Shown here one piece after another: positions 35,001 to 47,271 of a DNA stretch of 64,000 bases (position 1 is its first letter; each line of letters begins with the position of its first letter). Both the position numbers and the translations under genes were made by a program. Origin of the DNA: Seminavis robusta (lineage: Eukaryota; Bacillariophyta; Bacillariophyceae; Naviculales; Naviculaceae); the NCBI GenBank assembly GCA_903772945.1, contig CAICTM010000466.1, positions 1-64,000 on the forward strand, read 5' to 3'. Under the pieces are notes generated by a model, which saw nothing but the letters and a program-made list of their open reading frames with translations, was not told the DNA's origin and searched no databases.

Positions 35001-38000
35001 GATGATGATCCTCCACTGATGAAGAAGACAAAGAAGCCCTACCAATGAAGGTTTCAGTGACATTGTCTCCAAAGGCCTCACCGAAACAGGTCCGCAAGAC
35101 TGCCAGATTGTCTCCCAAGCTTTCAATGCCATTGGAGGATGAATCCTCCGCCCTACCAATGGCGGTTTCAGTCGCATTGTCACCAAAATCCTCACCAAAA
35201 CAGGTCTACAAGACTGCCAGATTGTCTCCCAAGCTTTCCGGCTGGAGATGAATCTGCCACTGATGAAGAAGACAAAGAATCCCCACCAATGACAGTTTCA
35301 GTTTCAGTCACTTTGTCACCAAAGTCCTCACCGAAACAGGTCCACAAGGCTGCAAGATTGTCCCAAGCTGTCCATGCCATTGGCTGATGATGAATCCTCC
35401 ATGGACGAAGTCAGAGAAGCCCTACCAATGATGGTGTCAGTGTTATTGTCACCAAAGCCCTCACCAAAACCAGCCCACAAGACCGCCAGATTGTCACCCA
35501 AGCTTTCCTTGCCATTGTCAGATGATGGATCCTCCTCGGATGAATACAGAAAAACCCTACCAAAGAAGGTTTCAGTCATATTGTCACCAAAGGCCTCACC
35601 AACACAAGAAAAAGATTCTGTCAAGTCTGCCACATATTCACCTAACACTCCTTCCGATGATGCCTCCTCTTCTGTTGATTTTCACTTGGACACCCTGCTG
35701 CCGACAAAGTCTTCCAACAAATCACCCAAGTACTACACAAAGCAGCCTTCCAACAAATCGCCAAAGCACTCTCCCAAGCTTGCTATACCGTTGGATGATG
35801 ATGAAGATGAACGCCATTTGAAGTTACCGTAACTTTGTCGCCGAAAACATCCCCAAAGCAACTGCCAGAGCTACCAAGAGATCACCGAAGCATTCTCCCA
35901 AGCTTGCTTGCCGTTGGATGATGATGAGAGGATGAACAGCCATTGGAAGTTACTGTAACCTTGTCGCCGAAAGCATCCCCAAAGCAACTTGCCAGAGCTA
36001 CCAAGAGATCACCGAAGCATTCTCCCAAGCTTGCTATGCCGTTGGATGATGATGAAGAGGATGAACAGCCATTGGAAGTTACTGTAACCTTGTCGCCGAA
36101 AACATCCCCAAAGCAACTGCCAGAGCTACCAAGAGATCACCGAAGCATTCTCCCAAGCTTGCTATGCCGTTGATGATGATGAAGAGGATGAACAGCCATT
36201 GGAAGTTACTGTAACCTTGTCGCCGAAAACATCCCCAAAGCAACTTGCAGAGCTACCAAGAGATCACCAAGCATTCTCCCAAGCTTCTTGCCGTTGGATG
36301 ATGATGGAGAGGATGAACAGCCATTGGAAGTTACTGTAACTTTGTCCCGAAAACATCCCCAAAGCAACTGGTCAAAGCAACCAAGAATCACCTAAGCATT
36401 CTCCCAAGCTGCTATGCCGTTGGATGATGACAAAGAGGATGCACAGCCATTGGAAGTTACTGTAACCTTGTCGCCGAAAACATCCCCAAAGCAACTGGTC
36501 AAAGCTACCAAGAGATCACCTAAGCATTCTCCCAAGCTTGCTATGCCGTTGGATGATGATGAAGAGGATGAACAGCCATTGAAGTTACTGTAACCTTGTC
36601 GCGAAAACATCCCCAAAGCAACTTGCAGAGCTACCAAGAGATCACCGAAGCATTCTCCCAAGCTTGCTATGCCGTTGGATGATGATGAAGAGGATGAACA
36701 GCCATTTGAAGTTACTGTAACTTTGTCGCCGAAAACATCCCCAAAGCAACCGGTCAAAGCTACGAAGAGATCACCGAAGCATTCTCCCAAGCTTGCTTGC
36801 CGTTGGATGATGATGAGAGGATGAACAGCCATTGGAGTTACTGTAACCTTGTCGCCGAAAGCATCCCCAAAGCAACTTGCCAGAGCTACCAAGAGATCAC
36901 CGAAGCATTCTCCCAAGCTTGCTATGCCGTTGGATGATGATGAAGAGGATGAACAGCCATTGGAAGTTACTGTAACCTTGTCGCCGAAAGCATCCCCAAA
37001 GCAACGGTCAAAGCTACCAAGAGATCACCGAAGCATTCTCCCAAGCTTGCTTTGCCGTTGGATGATGACAAAGAGGATGATGCTGAGGAGGAACAGCCAA
37101 TCAACGTAACTGTGAGCTTGTCACCGAAATCGTCACCGAAGCGCTCAGTAAAAGCCACCAAAAGGTCACCAAAGCTTTCTGTGCCCCTACTTGATGCTGA
37201 AGAGGAGGAACAGTCATTCGAAGTAACTGTAACAATGTCCCCTAAATCGACACAGAAGCAACCTATCAAAGGCACCAAGAGGTCACCAGCAGGCTCACCC
37301 AATGTTTCTCCCGCAGAATCACCAAGGGGTTCACCTGTGGATTTGTCATCATCCGATGATTTGGATAGTGGAAGTGATATTGTGAAAGTGGCTGTTACCT
37401 TGTCGCCAAGGGCATCACCTATGGCTTCACCAAAGCAGTCCCCAAGAGCTCCACCAGTTGAGTTCTCATCATCTGATGACTTGGAAAGTGGCAATGAGAC
37501 AATGAAGGTTTCTGTTACACTGTCGCCAAGGGCATCGCCAAAGCAGTCCCCTCGAGCTTCTCCAAAGCAGTCCCCAAGAGCTTCGCCTGTAGAGTTCTCA
37601 TCATCTGATGACTTGGATAGTGGCAGTGAACCGGTGAAAGTTTCTGTTACACTGTCACCAAGGGCATCGCCAAAGGGATCACGGCATTCCCCATGGGCTT
37701 CACCAAAGCAGTCCCCAAGAGCTTCACCGGTAGAGTTCTCATCATCGGATGACTTGGATAGTGGCAGTGAACCGGTGAAAGTATCTGTTACTTTGTCGCC
37801 AAGGGCATCACCTATGGCTTCACCAAAGCAGTCGCCAAGAGCTTCTCCGGTTGAGTTCTCATCATCTGATGACTTGGAAAGCACCAGTGAACCGGTGAAA
37901 GTATCTGTTACTTGTCACCAAGGGCATCACCTAAGGCTTCACCAAAGCAGTCGCCAAGGGCTTCTCCAAAGAGTGAACCGGTGAAAGTTTCTGTTTCTCT

Positions 38001-39518
38001 GTCACCACCGGCATCGCCAAAGGGATCACCACGGCATTCTCCATGGGCTTCACCAAAGCAGTCCCCAAGAGCTTCACCGGTAGAGTTCTCTTCATCGGAT
38101 GACTTGGATAGTGGCAGTGAACCGGTGAAAGTATCTGTACTTTGTCGCCAAGGGCATCACCTAAGGCTTCACCAAAGCAGTCGCCAAGAGCTTCACCGGT
38201 TGAGTTCTCATCATCTGATGACTTGGAAAGTGGCAGTGAACCGGTGAAAGTTTCTGTTACACTGTCACCAAGGGCATCGCCAAAGGGATCACGGCATTCC
38301 CCATGGGCTTCACCAAAGCAGTCCCCTCGAGCTTCACCGGTTGAGTTTTCATCATCTGATGACTTGGAAAGTGGGGGTGAACCAGTGAAAGTATCTGTTG
38401 CCTTGTCGCCAAGGGCATCACCTAAGGTTTCACCAAAGCGGTCGCCAAGGGCTTCTCCAAAGCAGTCCCCCCTAGCTTCACCAGAACAATCGTCAAGGGC
38501 TTCGCCAACCGTGTTTGATGTTTTGGATGGCGGCAATGAAACAATCAAGGTTTCTGTAACCCTGTCACCAAGAGCATCTCCAAAACAGTCCCCAAGAGCA
38601 TCTCCCAAGCATTCCCCAAGGGCAAAGCACAGCCCCAAGGTGTCTCCTGTTAACTTGGACAAAAAAAATGAACGAGTTGAAGTGTCTGTGACGCTATCAC
38701 CAAAGGCGGGTCCAAAATATTCTCCTGTGACTTTGCCAAACAACTCTCCATCATCAGTGGATGTTTCATCTGATGACTTGGACAGTAGTGATGACCAAGT
38801 CAGAGCTTCAACAAAATCGCCACCAAGGACTTCACCAAACACATCTCCCCAAGCATCTCTGCCTATTTCAGAGCATCACCTACCATCAAATGATGTTGAA
38901 GAAGCACCCACCCAAAAGCCTTCACCTTCATCTCCTCAGCAAGCCCCCAACACTTTATTGGTGCCACTTGATTCTTCCAAGAAACATCTTTCGCCAGAAG
39001 TCAAGGTCCAGTCAATTCGACCTGAGCAATCTCCACCAACTGTAGCAAAGGAACCGTCCGATTCATTGGTTGAGCAGATTTCTCCCAGAGAACAAATTAA
39101 GGCAATTCCATCAAGTGTATCTCCACCTTCCAAGAAGTCGCCGGCGTCTCCAGAGGTGCAACTCGGTGCATCTGGGAAGCAGTTCTCCCCAGCCAAGTCA
39201 ACGCCTCTTCCAACATCCGGCCTGCACGATGACGTTCCTACTGAAGTGGTTGTTGCTCCCCATGCTGCTTCTTCGCCCATGCAGTCAAGGTCTACAGATG
39301 ATGAGGATAGGAAGCATACTCCTGTCGTTGCTGTTAGCAGGAGCAAGCCTCGGCACTGCATCAACTGTAATGCTGTGGAAACTGATGGTACCAAATTCAA
39401 GTACTGTGGAAAATGTCGACTTGTGAAGTACTGCAGCCGTCACTGCCAGAAGAAGCATTGGAAGGCCCACAGAGAACACTGCTGTAAGCAAGTTCAAGAG
39501 CAAATGTATGGCATTTAG
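26041..39518 (+). CDS. giant disordered repeat protein with C-terminal MYND zinc finger (frame broken in repeats)
   Basis: One gene of about 13.5 kb is proposed, about 4,490 residues, without introns. The start MSYQQPQQQQDPSANPW follows a CAA leader. Residues 1-450 are P/Q/Y-rich. From about residue 150 to 1450 a motif of the form P-x-W-A...LK-x-TG...DV-x-KG-x-DIK occurs about eight times. From about residue 2450 three arrays of SP-rich repeats follow (33440-38660). The end has a MYND finger: CINCNAVE, KYCGKCRLVKYCSRHCQKKH and HREHCC. The frame is open to 34113, then shifts about 20 times between about 34.06 and 38.14 kb, almost always by loss of one or two bases relative to neighbouring copies, and finally stays open to the stop at 39516. 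MYND domains bind proline-rich peptides in partners; the role here is unknown. Either the repeats carry assembly errors or the gene is decaying. Confidence 0.7.
27436..30340 (+). repeat. dispersed peptide motif W-A...LK-x-TG...KG-x-DIK
   Basis: Protein-level repeats at about 26500 (VWSTSRLAKTG), 27450 (VWASAKLKSTGHADAVLKGK), 28300 (SWANTGKPMLRS), 28385 (SWATSKPSLKAT), 29225 (SWASGAVKLKSTGKKKD), 29675 (AWASKLKPTGFADDVMKGKD), 30065 (SWAVERPKLKPTGRGDAV) and 30268 (LWAAGRPSLKATGHAGDV). Spacing is irregular and linkers are disordered, so this looks like a short linear binding motif present many times rather than a folded repeat. Confidence 0.75.
33440..35640 (+). repeat. tandem repeat array 1, unit about 130 bp
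   Basis: About 17 copies encode VSVTLSPKSSPKQVHKTAR then LSPKLSMPLEDESSTDEDRE and ALPMK. Copies are highly similar at the DNA level (GTCACATTGTCACCAAAGTC). From 34.06 kb several copies lack single bases (examples: CTTTCATGCC versus CTTTCAATGCC at 34064 and 34459; CACTTGTC versus CACATTGTC at 34131), which throws the frame; sets of changes summing to three restore it. Confidence 0.85.
35760..37130 (+). repeat. tandem repeat array 2, unit about 125 bp
   Basis: About 11 copies encode EVTVTLSPKTSPKQL, ARATKRSPKHSPKLAMPLDD and DEEDEQPL. Single-base losses are frequent (for example CTTGCTTGCCG versus CTTGCTATGCCG, GATGATGAGAGG versus GATGATGAAGAGG), so almost every copy from 35.82 to 37.03 kb changes frame. 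Confidence 0.85.
37300..38690 (+). repeat. tandem repeat array 3, variable unit
   Basis: Copies encode VKVSVTLSPRASPK, SPKQSPRASPVEFSSSDDLD and SGSEP, with internal duplication of the ASPKQSPR piece. There are two visible frame breaks: GTTACTTGTCACC at about 37911 (other copies GTTACACTGTCACC or GTTACTTTGTCGCC) and CTGTACTTTG at about 38139 (others CTGTTACTTTG). Confidence 0.85.
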
Positions 39519-42474
39519 CTCACACCAGGCAAAGCTTGGCCACAATATGATATCGTTTGAGCGAAGCCACGAGAAAGATCCCGTATGAATTGATTGTATA
39601 GAAAGTGTTGTTATTATAATATAGTACTTCTGATTATGTTTGTTGCTTGTGGTACCACAACCCATACTCTATTTAGTTTCCTGCCAATAGAATTTTCCAA
39701 CATGCCATTGAGATGCCTGTAAGAACACCCCAGTAGCTGTCGTGAGTCTCAATCATGTCTATCTGATTTGTCATCCTCCAGCTCTCTGTTTGAAGCAAGT
39801 TGCATGGGTGCAGCAGCCTTTTGATTGGCGATGTACCAAGTCTGCAGAGTCCTCAACTGCAGCAGCTATGTGTTTGGTCATGGTGTGTGCATGTCTGACG
39901 ACTACTGGGTACTACACGTCAGGACTTATGATAGGAGCAACTCAAAGCATGTATTAGAATTTGTTGGTCTGAGGCAGGCAGCACAATCAGTCTCGAGCTG
40001 GCTCTTGCCGAGCAGCAGGGCTTTTGAGAGAATGAGTGGCCCAGAGACTCCTTGAACGAGACAAAGGTTTGCACTGGCCTAACGGTAGCTAGAGTACGGG
40101 TATCCACACCATTATTTGCCCGTTCGTCGAGCGATCACAAGACTGGCAAGTACGTGCCCTTCAGTTCTGATTTGGCATGAAGGGGACTCTGAAGCTTTGT
40201 TTCAAGATTCATCACTCGGTAGCCAGCAGCCCACCGCAGCTTCAACAAGTGTTCTCCATGGAGCAACGGCGGAGCTGACTCCCAACCAACAGCAGTTCCT
40301 GTTGGAAGAACCCACAAGACCACTTAAGCCATTAGGTCACAGGTGCAACATGCGCAAAAGTAGTGTACTGTTCACGGTAGCTGTTGTGATCATCGGAATG
40401 CAGCCACCTGGGTTGTGAGGCTGAGCTGAGGCTGCTACCGTGATCCCCTTCGGCAATTGGGAGTTCTATTCTTCATTCTCTCCATTCATCGTTCACTTGG
40501 ATCGGCCACATGGCTGACGATTGACGATTGAGTGAGGTTGACAGTTGGCAGTCAACAGATCAACCAACTATCAATAGTTCCTTCGGTGGTTGGGAGTTGG
40601 GAGCAAGGGGGTCAGTGGTCAATCGCACGTATTGCCTGCCTACTTAAGAGTATTGAATTATGATCGGGTTTATGTTGCAGCAAATAAATGCAGACTTGTA
40701 GCTGTTCTCCGAAAAGAAAGTGCTAACTAACCGCTCATGCCACCAAGAACACAAGTAGAAATCGTCCGTACGGTTACAGGACCTGTACCAGTACACTCCA
40801 ACTGGTCGTACTCGCACGAGTGCACAATGACTCAAAGAAATAAATGGTCTTGCCACTTGCCAGAAGATAGACAGACGTAAACTCAGTAGAAAAACAGAAA
40901 ACAAGACGGCATCAGTAACAAGACTTCTGAGGATCCGACCGGAAGAGAGAATTCGGGGATTCTCAAAGCCTTCCCAGACTTTGGCTGTAGTCTACAGATA
41001 TGCCCAGGTACAACAGAGAAGGGCAGCTGGAGGGCACAGACCACCAGCGCAGCGCAGACGAATGGTACAATCTTCAATCTGATGCTACAACAGGGAAGAT
41101 ATTATTTGGAGCATCATGCTGAAGTTGTTTCTGACTTGCGGCACCAGTGCCGGCAGTTCATCGGAAGAAACAAAAACCAAACCATCGATGGTCCGTGTTG
41201 TATGTCATGACGACAACCTGGCGGCATCCTGGCAACAATAGTAGTACCGGTACGATGTACGATGTACGTATTGCGCTTGCTGCTTGCTGCGGAAGCAATT
41301 GGGTTCTACTGCACTTCAAAAAGGGCGACAACCAGCCGTCAGTGTTTTGCTTTGCTGGTGACGTGCTACTTTAGCTACCGGTACATGTAGCTGCTCTAGA
41401 TTGATCATTCGATTCCATACCGTATTATGATTTTACGAGCCAACCTATGCTATGATCAAGACGGGAGACCTCGTCATTGGCAAGCAGCAATTAATTGATC
41501 GTGTGTGCAGTGCTCCGGTCTGAGCAGCGAATTCCTTGCCGCTCTTCAACTTCTGCAAAACAGCTGGTTGTCAACATCCGAGTCGACACTGGTTTGCTGG
41601 AGATTTCGGTGGAATGGTCAGAAAGTCGAGTACCGGTATCTGGTACGTACTTACAGCACCAGAGTAAAGGAAATATTAATGACTGTACTGGGGGTATGGT
41701 GGAACTTAGTTAGGATTACCTGCAACAACCTACTTAGTAGCACAACCACACAAATCCCCGCCCATGAGGTGGACTTAGTAACAAGAAGCAGCCGTACATG
41801 CAGTTACTTTTACGGTTCGTGCAGAAAATCCGCGTCCTTCTTTGGATATCTCTTGGCCAGGTCATTACGCACAATTACGCACTACGTGTACCTGTGATCG
41901 AGAATGTAAGGTTACCCATTCATTAATTCAAATACCAAATTTGCCCCATACCCCAATATTTATGACCAACACTTGTGGAGTATGCAGTTTTTTCTACAGG
42001 GTCATTTGTCGAATTAAGGATCTGAACGTAGGATTTAGGGAGCCACCAAGATGTTCCGTGGGATAAAGGCAATTTGAGCTTATTTGTTGTACTATTTTAA
42101 AATAGTAGTTGGATACTAGTACCAGTACAGTCGTACATACAGTAGCCTTTTTCTTTGGAATCGGATTCGAATCCTCGTTAATGTGTTAATGTGCCCGGTG
42201 CCCCCTCCCGTCCAAACAAGGGAACAAAAGTGAGAGTTCCAAAGATTCTAGCATTCTAGCTAGTGCGCTCGAAAAAGCAGCCACAAAACACAAAAACACA
42301 AACAAGGTGAAGCTCCGACCACCGCTTCCGAGGAAGTCATAAAAGATAAAAGACCAAACAACACGAATCGAAGTGACAATATCAGTCTGCTCTCTCCAAC
42401 CAAGGTCAGGATCCACAGACACAAAACAAAACAGAGACATAGTCTAGATTCCCATTTCGAAAGTTGCAAAAAAC
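39519..42474. other. intergenic, about 3 kb, no gene accepted
   Basis: Short motif-free frames only. Many TACCGGTAC-type palindromes are present, and a perfect 18-bp palindrome TACTATTTTAAAATAGTA lies at about 42089-42106. The end serves as the 5' region of the cyclase/PDE gene. Confidence 0.5.
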
Positions 42475-45400
42475 ATGATGAAACCTCCTCCCTACGATGG
42501 TAGCGGTATGTCTATCAGGATGACCAAGAAGACAATGTTGACCGACGAACTGGCTGACTTGGAGCAGGCCAAAGAAAGAAACAAGGAAGAGGCAAAGATG
42601 AAGCAACACTTGAACCGAGTTGGCAGTGGGATCAAGTATCAGTTTCAGTTGGCCAAGCGCCAGCCACACATTGCCTTTATTTCCCTCCTCGTCTTTGCTG
42701 TGCTTTGCGGGGCTGGATTGGCCATGATCTTCATGGTGGAAGACGACAGACACGAAGAAGCAAAGAGTATCGCAATGGATCTCTCCACTGAAACGGGACA
42801 ATGGTTTTGTAAGTCATCAAGTCACCAATCAGCTCATCTCATGTCATCTCATGTCATCTCATGTCATCTCACCTTGTCTCACATCGTCTCACCTTGTCTA
42901 TGTGTCCGCAGCTGACCAACTGGATCAGGCCATTCTACCCTTGTTCAGTATGGCACAGGTAGGTGCTACAAGCTTGTGTGGGTGTGGGTGTGGATGTGGA
43001 TGCACTGGCTCTGCTTGAACTGGAATGATGACCTCACTGCACGTCCTCTCTTTGCTTTGTTGTGCCACAGTTTGTCTCGGAACTGGAGATCTTTCACGAC
43101 CTACCCGATCAGATCGGCCCCGCCTTTGAGAACGGATCTCTTCCCTTCAAGCCTCCTCGTACCGAGGAAAGTCCCGTCACACATCGCAACGTTTCTGGTG
43201 TCTGTGATGCACCTCACGTAGTAGAACGGTTCAACCGGATTGCTGCTACCGTCAAGCGAAACGCAAACATGAATGGAGTCCTCGTCAACCTACAGCTGGC
43301 TCCTCAAGCTGTAGTCTGTCTCCTGCATCCAATGGTGAACACGGAAGACTTCCCTCCTGGTGAGTTGGTTACTTAGTTGACACGACTGCATCATAATGGC
43401 AGCATGCCTCTCACATCTCACAACTGCCTCTTTCTATCGGCATCTAATAAAAGGCATTGTCATGAACAACACGGGTGCGTGGGGTCATGATCTCTTGACA
43501 GATCCGGCACGCAAGTTCATTGCAGAGGCCACTATTCCTTCGGAAAAGATTGTCATTGCCGGGCCGCTGACACTCAGACAATGCCAAGACTGTGACCCGA
43601 CTGTGGAACGAGCCTTTATTGCACGCATACCCATTGCCATGGAGGGCAAAGAGATTGTTGTCAATGATGTGCCATACGAAAAGTGGGGATTCGCAGTTGC
43701 CTTGATCAATTGGAACGCTCTCATCGAAAGGAGCAGCGTCTATCAGACATTTGAGGAACGAGGATTGGAGTTTCAACTCACTCGCACCGATCGAAAGTTT
43801 GATGCAGAGAACAATGTCACCACGGAAAAGGTGAGCAGCACTTACAGCAACCTACTGTACTTGCCGCTATCTCATGACATCGATGAATCGAATCTAGGAG
43901 TTGTTCCTTACTCTCTTTTTGCCTGCCTTCCTGCTTGCTTTCATCAGGTCGTCGTCTTGGCCGAGACACCTAGCTTTGCCAACGCCACGTCTGGTGATTG
44001 GGAAACAGTAACGACTGCCCTCGATACCACTAACAACGAGTGGGAAATGAATGTCAGCTATCAATACAATAAATGGGAAACTTGGAAGGTGGTTTCCGTT
44101 GTGGCCACTGTCCTGGTATCATTCTTTATTGGCTTGCTCTGCTTCACAATCCTGATTCAAAAAGAAAACTTGACCCTCATGAAAAAAAGATACGAGGAAG
44201 ATGTGGCGCAACCTCAAAAGTTGCGCCTACGAGCGTTCTTGGAAGAAACGTCAAAGTCGTCGGAGAAGATGGATATTCAGCAAGTCATGAATTCCAATCC
44301 AATCGCCGAGTAAGTACAGTACAAGTCAAATAGTTCTGGAACTGGAGACTTGTCGGTTGGTCAGGAAATTGGGAAGTGATCCATTTCTGGGTTAGATATA
44401 CCTGGATTTCCCTCCAACTCTCACCTGAATCTTTTGCTTTTTCTCCAAAACATTAGCATCTATGCCAATTGCACCGTTCTCTATGCTGCTATTGATGGCT
44501 TCACCGTATGGGCTTCCGAACGAGAAGCATCGCAAGTCTTTGTCCTTCTTCAAACAATCTTCTTCTCCTTCGATGAGACTGCGAAAAAGTACGGCGTATT
44601 CCGTGTCGAAGGCATTGGAGAGAATTACGTCTGTGCAACCGGCGTTCCTGAACCCCAAGAAGACCATGCCCTAAAAATGCTGCATTTTGCAAAAGAGTGC
44701 CTCGGGAAATCAAGGGCTTTGATGAAAACGTTGGAGATGAGCCTGGGCCCGGATACCGGAGACCTGCGTGTGAAGATTGGAATCCACTCCGGTCCTGTTA
44801 CGGCAGGAGTTTTGGTCGGGAGGGAGAGCAACGGGGTCAAGCTCTGTGGCGATACACTTAACATCTGTGCGGCCGTGAACAAGGCAGGAGAAGCTGACCG
44901 TATCCATCTCAGTCACTCGACTGTACAGCAGTTGCTGGCTGGTGGTTTCAAGAAGCGGTGGATTGAACGTCGACGGGACAGCATGCAATGGAATGGCATG
45001 CAGACTTACTGGGTTCGTACAAAATCTGGCAGTGGTGGTAAGGCTGGTAGTCATGCCGCTCGTTCACTTCTTCAGGAGCAAGGGCAGGTCCGCTTCGACG
45101 AAAGCGGATTGGCCGACGAAACCAGCTCTCAACGCTCGGGTCGTTCGGGATCTGACATGTGGGAGCTGGACAACAGTAGCGTTCAGTTCCCAGAACTCGA
45201 GGGGGTTTCTGCCCATCTCACCGCAAGTGATAATAAGCAAGATCGCCTCGTTGAGTGGCAGGTCAACATGATGACGAAGCTACTCAAGAAGATTGTAGCA
45301 CGCAGAAACAAGAGCAAGAAGAGATTCCAGAAGACAAACGTTCGTTCACCTGATTTGGCCGCGGTGGTCAAAGCTGGAGGGATACCGCTTCAGCATGTAG

Positions 45401-47271
45401 CTGAGATTGTTACGCTTCCGACATTCGATTCCTCCTCTGCAGTTACGGTTGGCGAAACCAACGCGGTCAAAATCAAGCCCGAAGTCATTTCGCAACTGCG
45501 CGGTCTCGTCAGAGAACTCGCGGCGAATTACCGGTAAGGGCCAGGCAGAGACACTTTGTGCGGACTTTGCCTCCAGGCTCATCCATTCTCACATGAGAGT
45601 TCTTTGATTTCGCATCTGTTTTCTAAAGAGACAACCCCTTCCACAATGTACGTTGTGCTTGATCGGTCGAGCAATCATCACTCCGTCAAACCTCACGTCA
45701 TATCTTGCCCTACGTCCCCAGTTTGAGCATGCTTCTCATGTGACGATGTCAGTTCACAAGATGCTCGATCGCATCGTATCGCCAGATGAAGTCAACTACG
45801 ATGGAAAGGCAAAGAGTGTTGCCGCCGATCTTCACAAACACACTTTTGGAATCACAAGGTACGTGGGAATTGTTTTGTTCCCATCGTCAACTTGTCCCCT
45901 TTCGTTTTGACAAACACTCATCCTCCGGCCTTTCCTGTGCACACATCTGCGCACCTGCCACAGTGATCCCTTGACGCATTTCGCAATCGTTTTCTCTGCC
46001 TTGATTCACGATGTCGGTGAGTTGAGTTGACTGTCAACGATAATGAGAGTCGACTGCCTGGCGCTAACACGTAACGTCGCGGCTTGCGCATGACAGATCA
46101 CACGGGTGTCTCCAATGGACAGCTTGGGAAGGAACAACCCTTATTGGCGGACAAGTACAGGAATCAATCTCTGGCAGAGCAGCACTCCGTGGAGTCGTCA
46201 TGGGAGCTGTTGCAACAGCCTTGCTACAAAGATCTGCACGAGTGTCTCTTTGCTAACGATGCCGAGCTCCAGCGTTTCCGACAGCTGGTTGTTAATGTGG
46301 TCCTGGCAACTGATATCTTCGATAAAGAACTCAAAGCACTCAGGAATAAGAGGTGGGACAGAGCCTTCCATGGTGATGAGATCGAACCCGATGAATCTGT
46401 CATCAGTTGCTCTCTCACTGAACGCTCGAGTGACGCTTCGTCGTCGCATGGCAATGGCAACGAGAGTACAAGGTCGGTGCTCAAGTTGCAAGACACCAAT
46501 AGGAAGGCCACAATCGTCATCGAGCACAGTAAGTGATGGACTTGCCAGAGTGTTTCTGGGTGACTTTGAGCAATCGATTGCCTTTGCTTTGTTGTGCTGC
46601 GCTAACGTCTTATGAATCGACTCGCCGCTTTCCTTCACAGTAATTCAAGCTTCTGATGTCGCTCACACAGTAAGTCGAAGAAAGATTGCAAACATGACAT
46701 TGTTTTCTCCAGTTGTCATGGTGACAGACTTGTCTCACGGTTTGTTTTGCTTTGTTCTTGATTTGTGTCACTACAGATGCAGCACTGGTAAGCACAAATT
46801 AGCTTGACACGGGATCTCATTGAATTATGTTTAGTAGGTTGGTCCTTACTTAACCTTGTTTTTGCTATTGCTTGCTTCCCTGCTTCCTCCTACGCAACCT
46901 ACAGGCAAGTGTATCTCAAGTGGAATGAAAAGCTGTTCAATGAAATGTATGTGGCATGGAAGATGGGAAGGGCGGCGAAGGATCCCACAGACTCTTGGTA
47001 CAAGGGTGAGATCTGGTTTTTTGACAACTATGTGATTCCACTGACACAAAAGCTAGATGAATGCGGTGTCTTTGGTGTGGCATCCGATGAATGCCTCCAC
47101 CATGCCCTCGAGAATAGGAAGGAATGGGTGCTCAAGGGTGAGGCCGTTGTAGCCGAAATGGCAAAAAGGTGCCAGGCCATGCGTTTGATGCCTAAGCAAA
47201 TACTTGAAGAATCTGAGGAAGAAGACGACGAAAGCAGCTATCAGGATGAACCAGATGATTGGTCTGTGTGA
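42475..47271 (+). CDS. receptor-type nucleotide cyclase (degenerate)-cyclic nucleotide phosphodiesterase fusion
   Basis: 13 exons give 1,177 residues: 42475-42808, 42912-42958, 43071-43359, 43454-43830, 43948-44309, 44457-45533, 45629-45647, 45722-45858, 45964-46016, 46097-46528, 46641-46669, 46777-46787, 46905-47271. All introns are GT-AG with matching phase. Order: cytoplasmic N-tail with coiled coil, TM1 (about 66-87), ectodomain (SDQLDQAILPLFSMAQF..), TM2 (about 396-419), class III cyclase domain (470-650), linker, and PDE (about 815-1155). The PDE keeps H834/H838 (FHNFEHASHV), H896-D897 (HDVDHTGVSN) and D1048 (ASDVAH), so hydrolysis of cAMP or cGMP is expected. The cyclase has Ala481 and Glu525 in place of the two metal-binding Asp, Lys598 at the usual purine-selecting Cys, and Ala609 for the transition-state Arg; it is probably inactive alone. 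Location: membrane. Confidence 0.88.
42809..42911 (+). other. intron 1 of the cyclase/PDE gene, with 10-bp tandem repeats
   Basis: The intron runs GTAAGT...CCGCAG. It contains several tandem copies of a decamer TCATCTCATG and TCTCACCTTG variants (about 42834-42898), a small intronic microsatellite. Confidence 0.8.

Noticed and set aside
33440-38690. CRISPR-like array
   Set aside because: Units are contiguous coding repeats of about 125-130 bp without unique spacers, in an evidently eukaryotic gene.
36967-38842. Long minus-strand open frames (about 300 codons) in the SP-repeat arrays
   Set aside because: They are antisense shadows: the repeat unit is free of stops on the opposite strand, so long frames arise automatically. 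They share no motif beyond the inverted repeat.
40116-40418. 100-codon plus-strand frame in the 39.5-42.5 kb gap
   Set aside because: Non-ATG start and no recognisable feature.
42160-42185. tRNA B-box-like GGATTCGAATCC
   Set aside because: No A box, anticodon arm or acceptor-stem complement around it.
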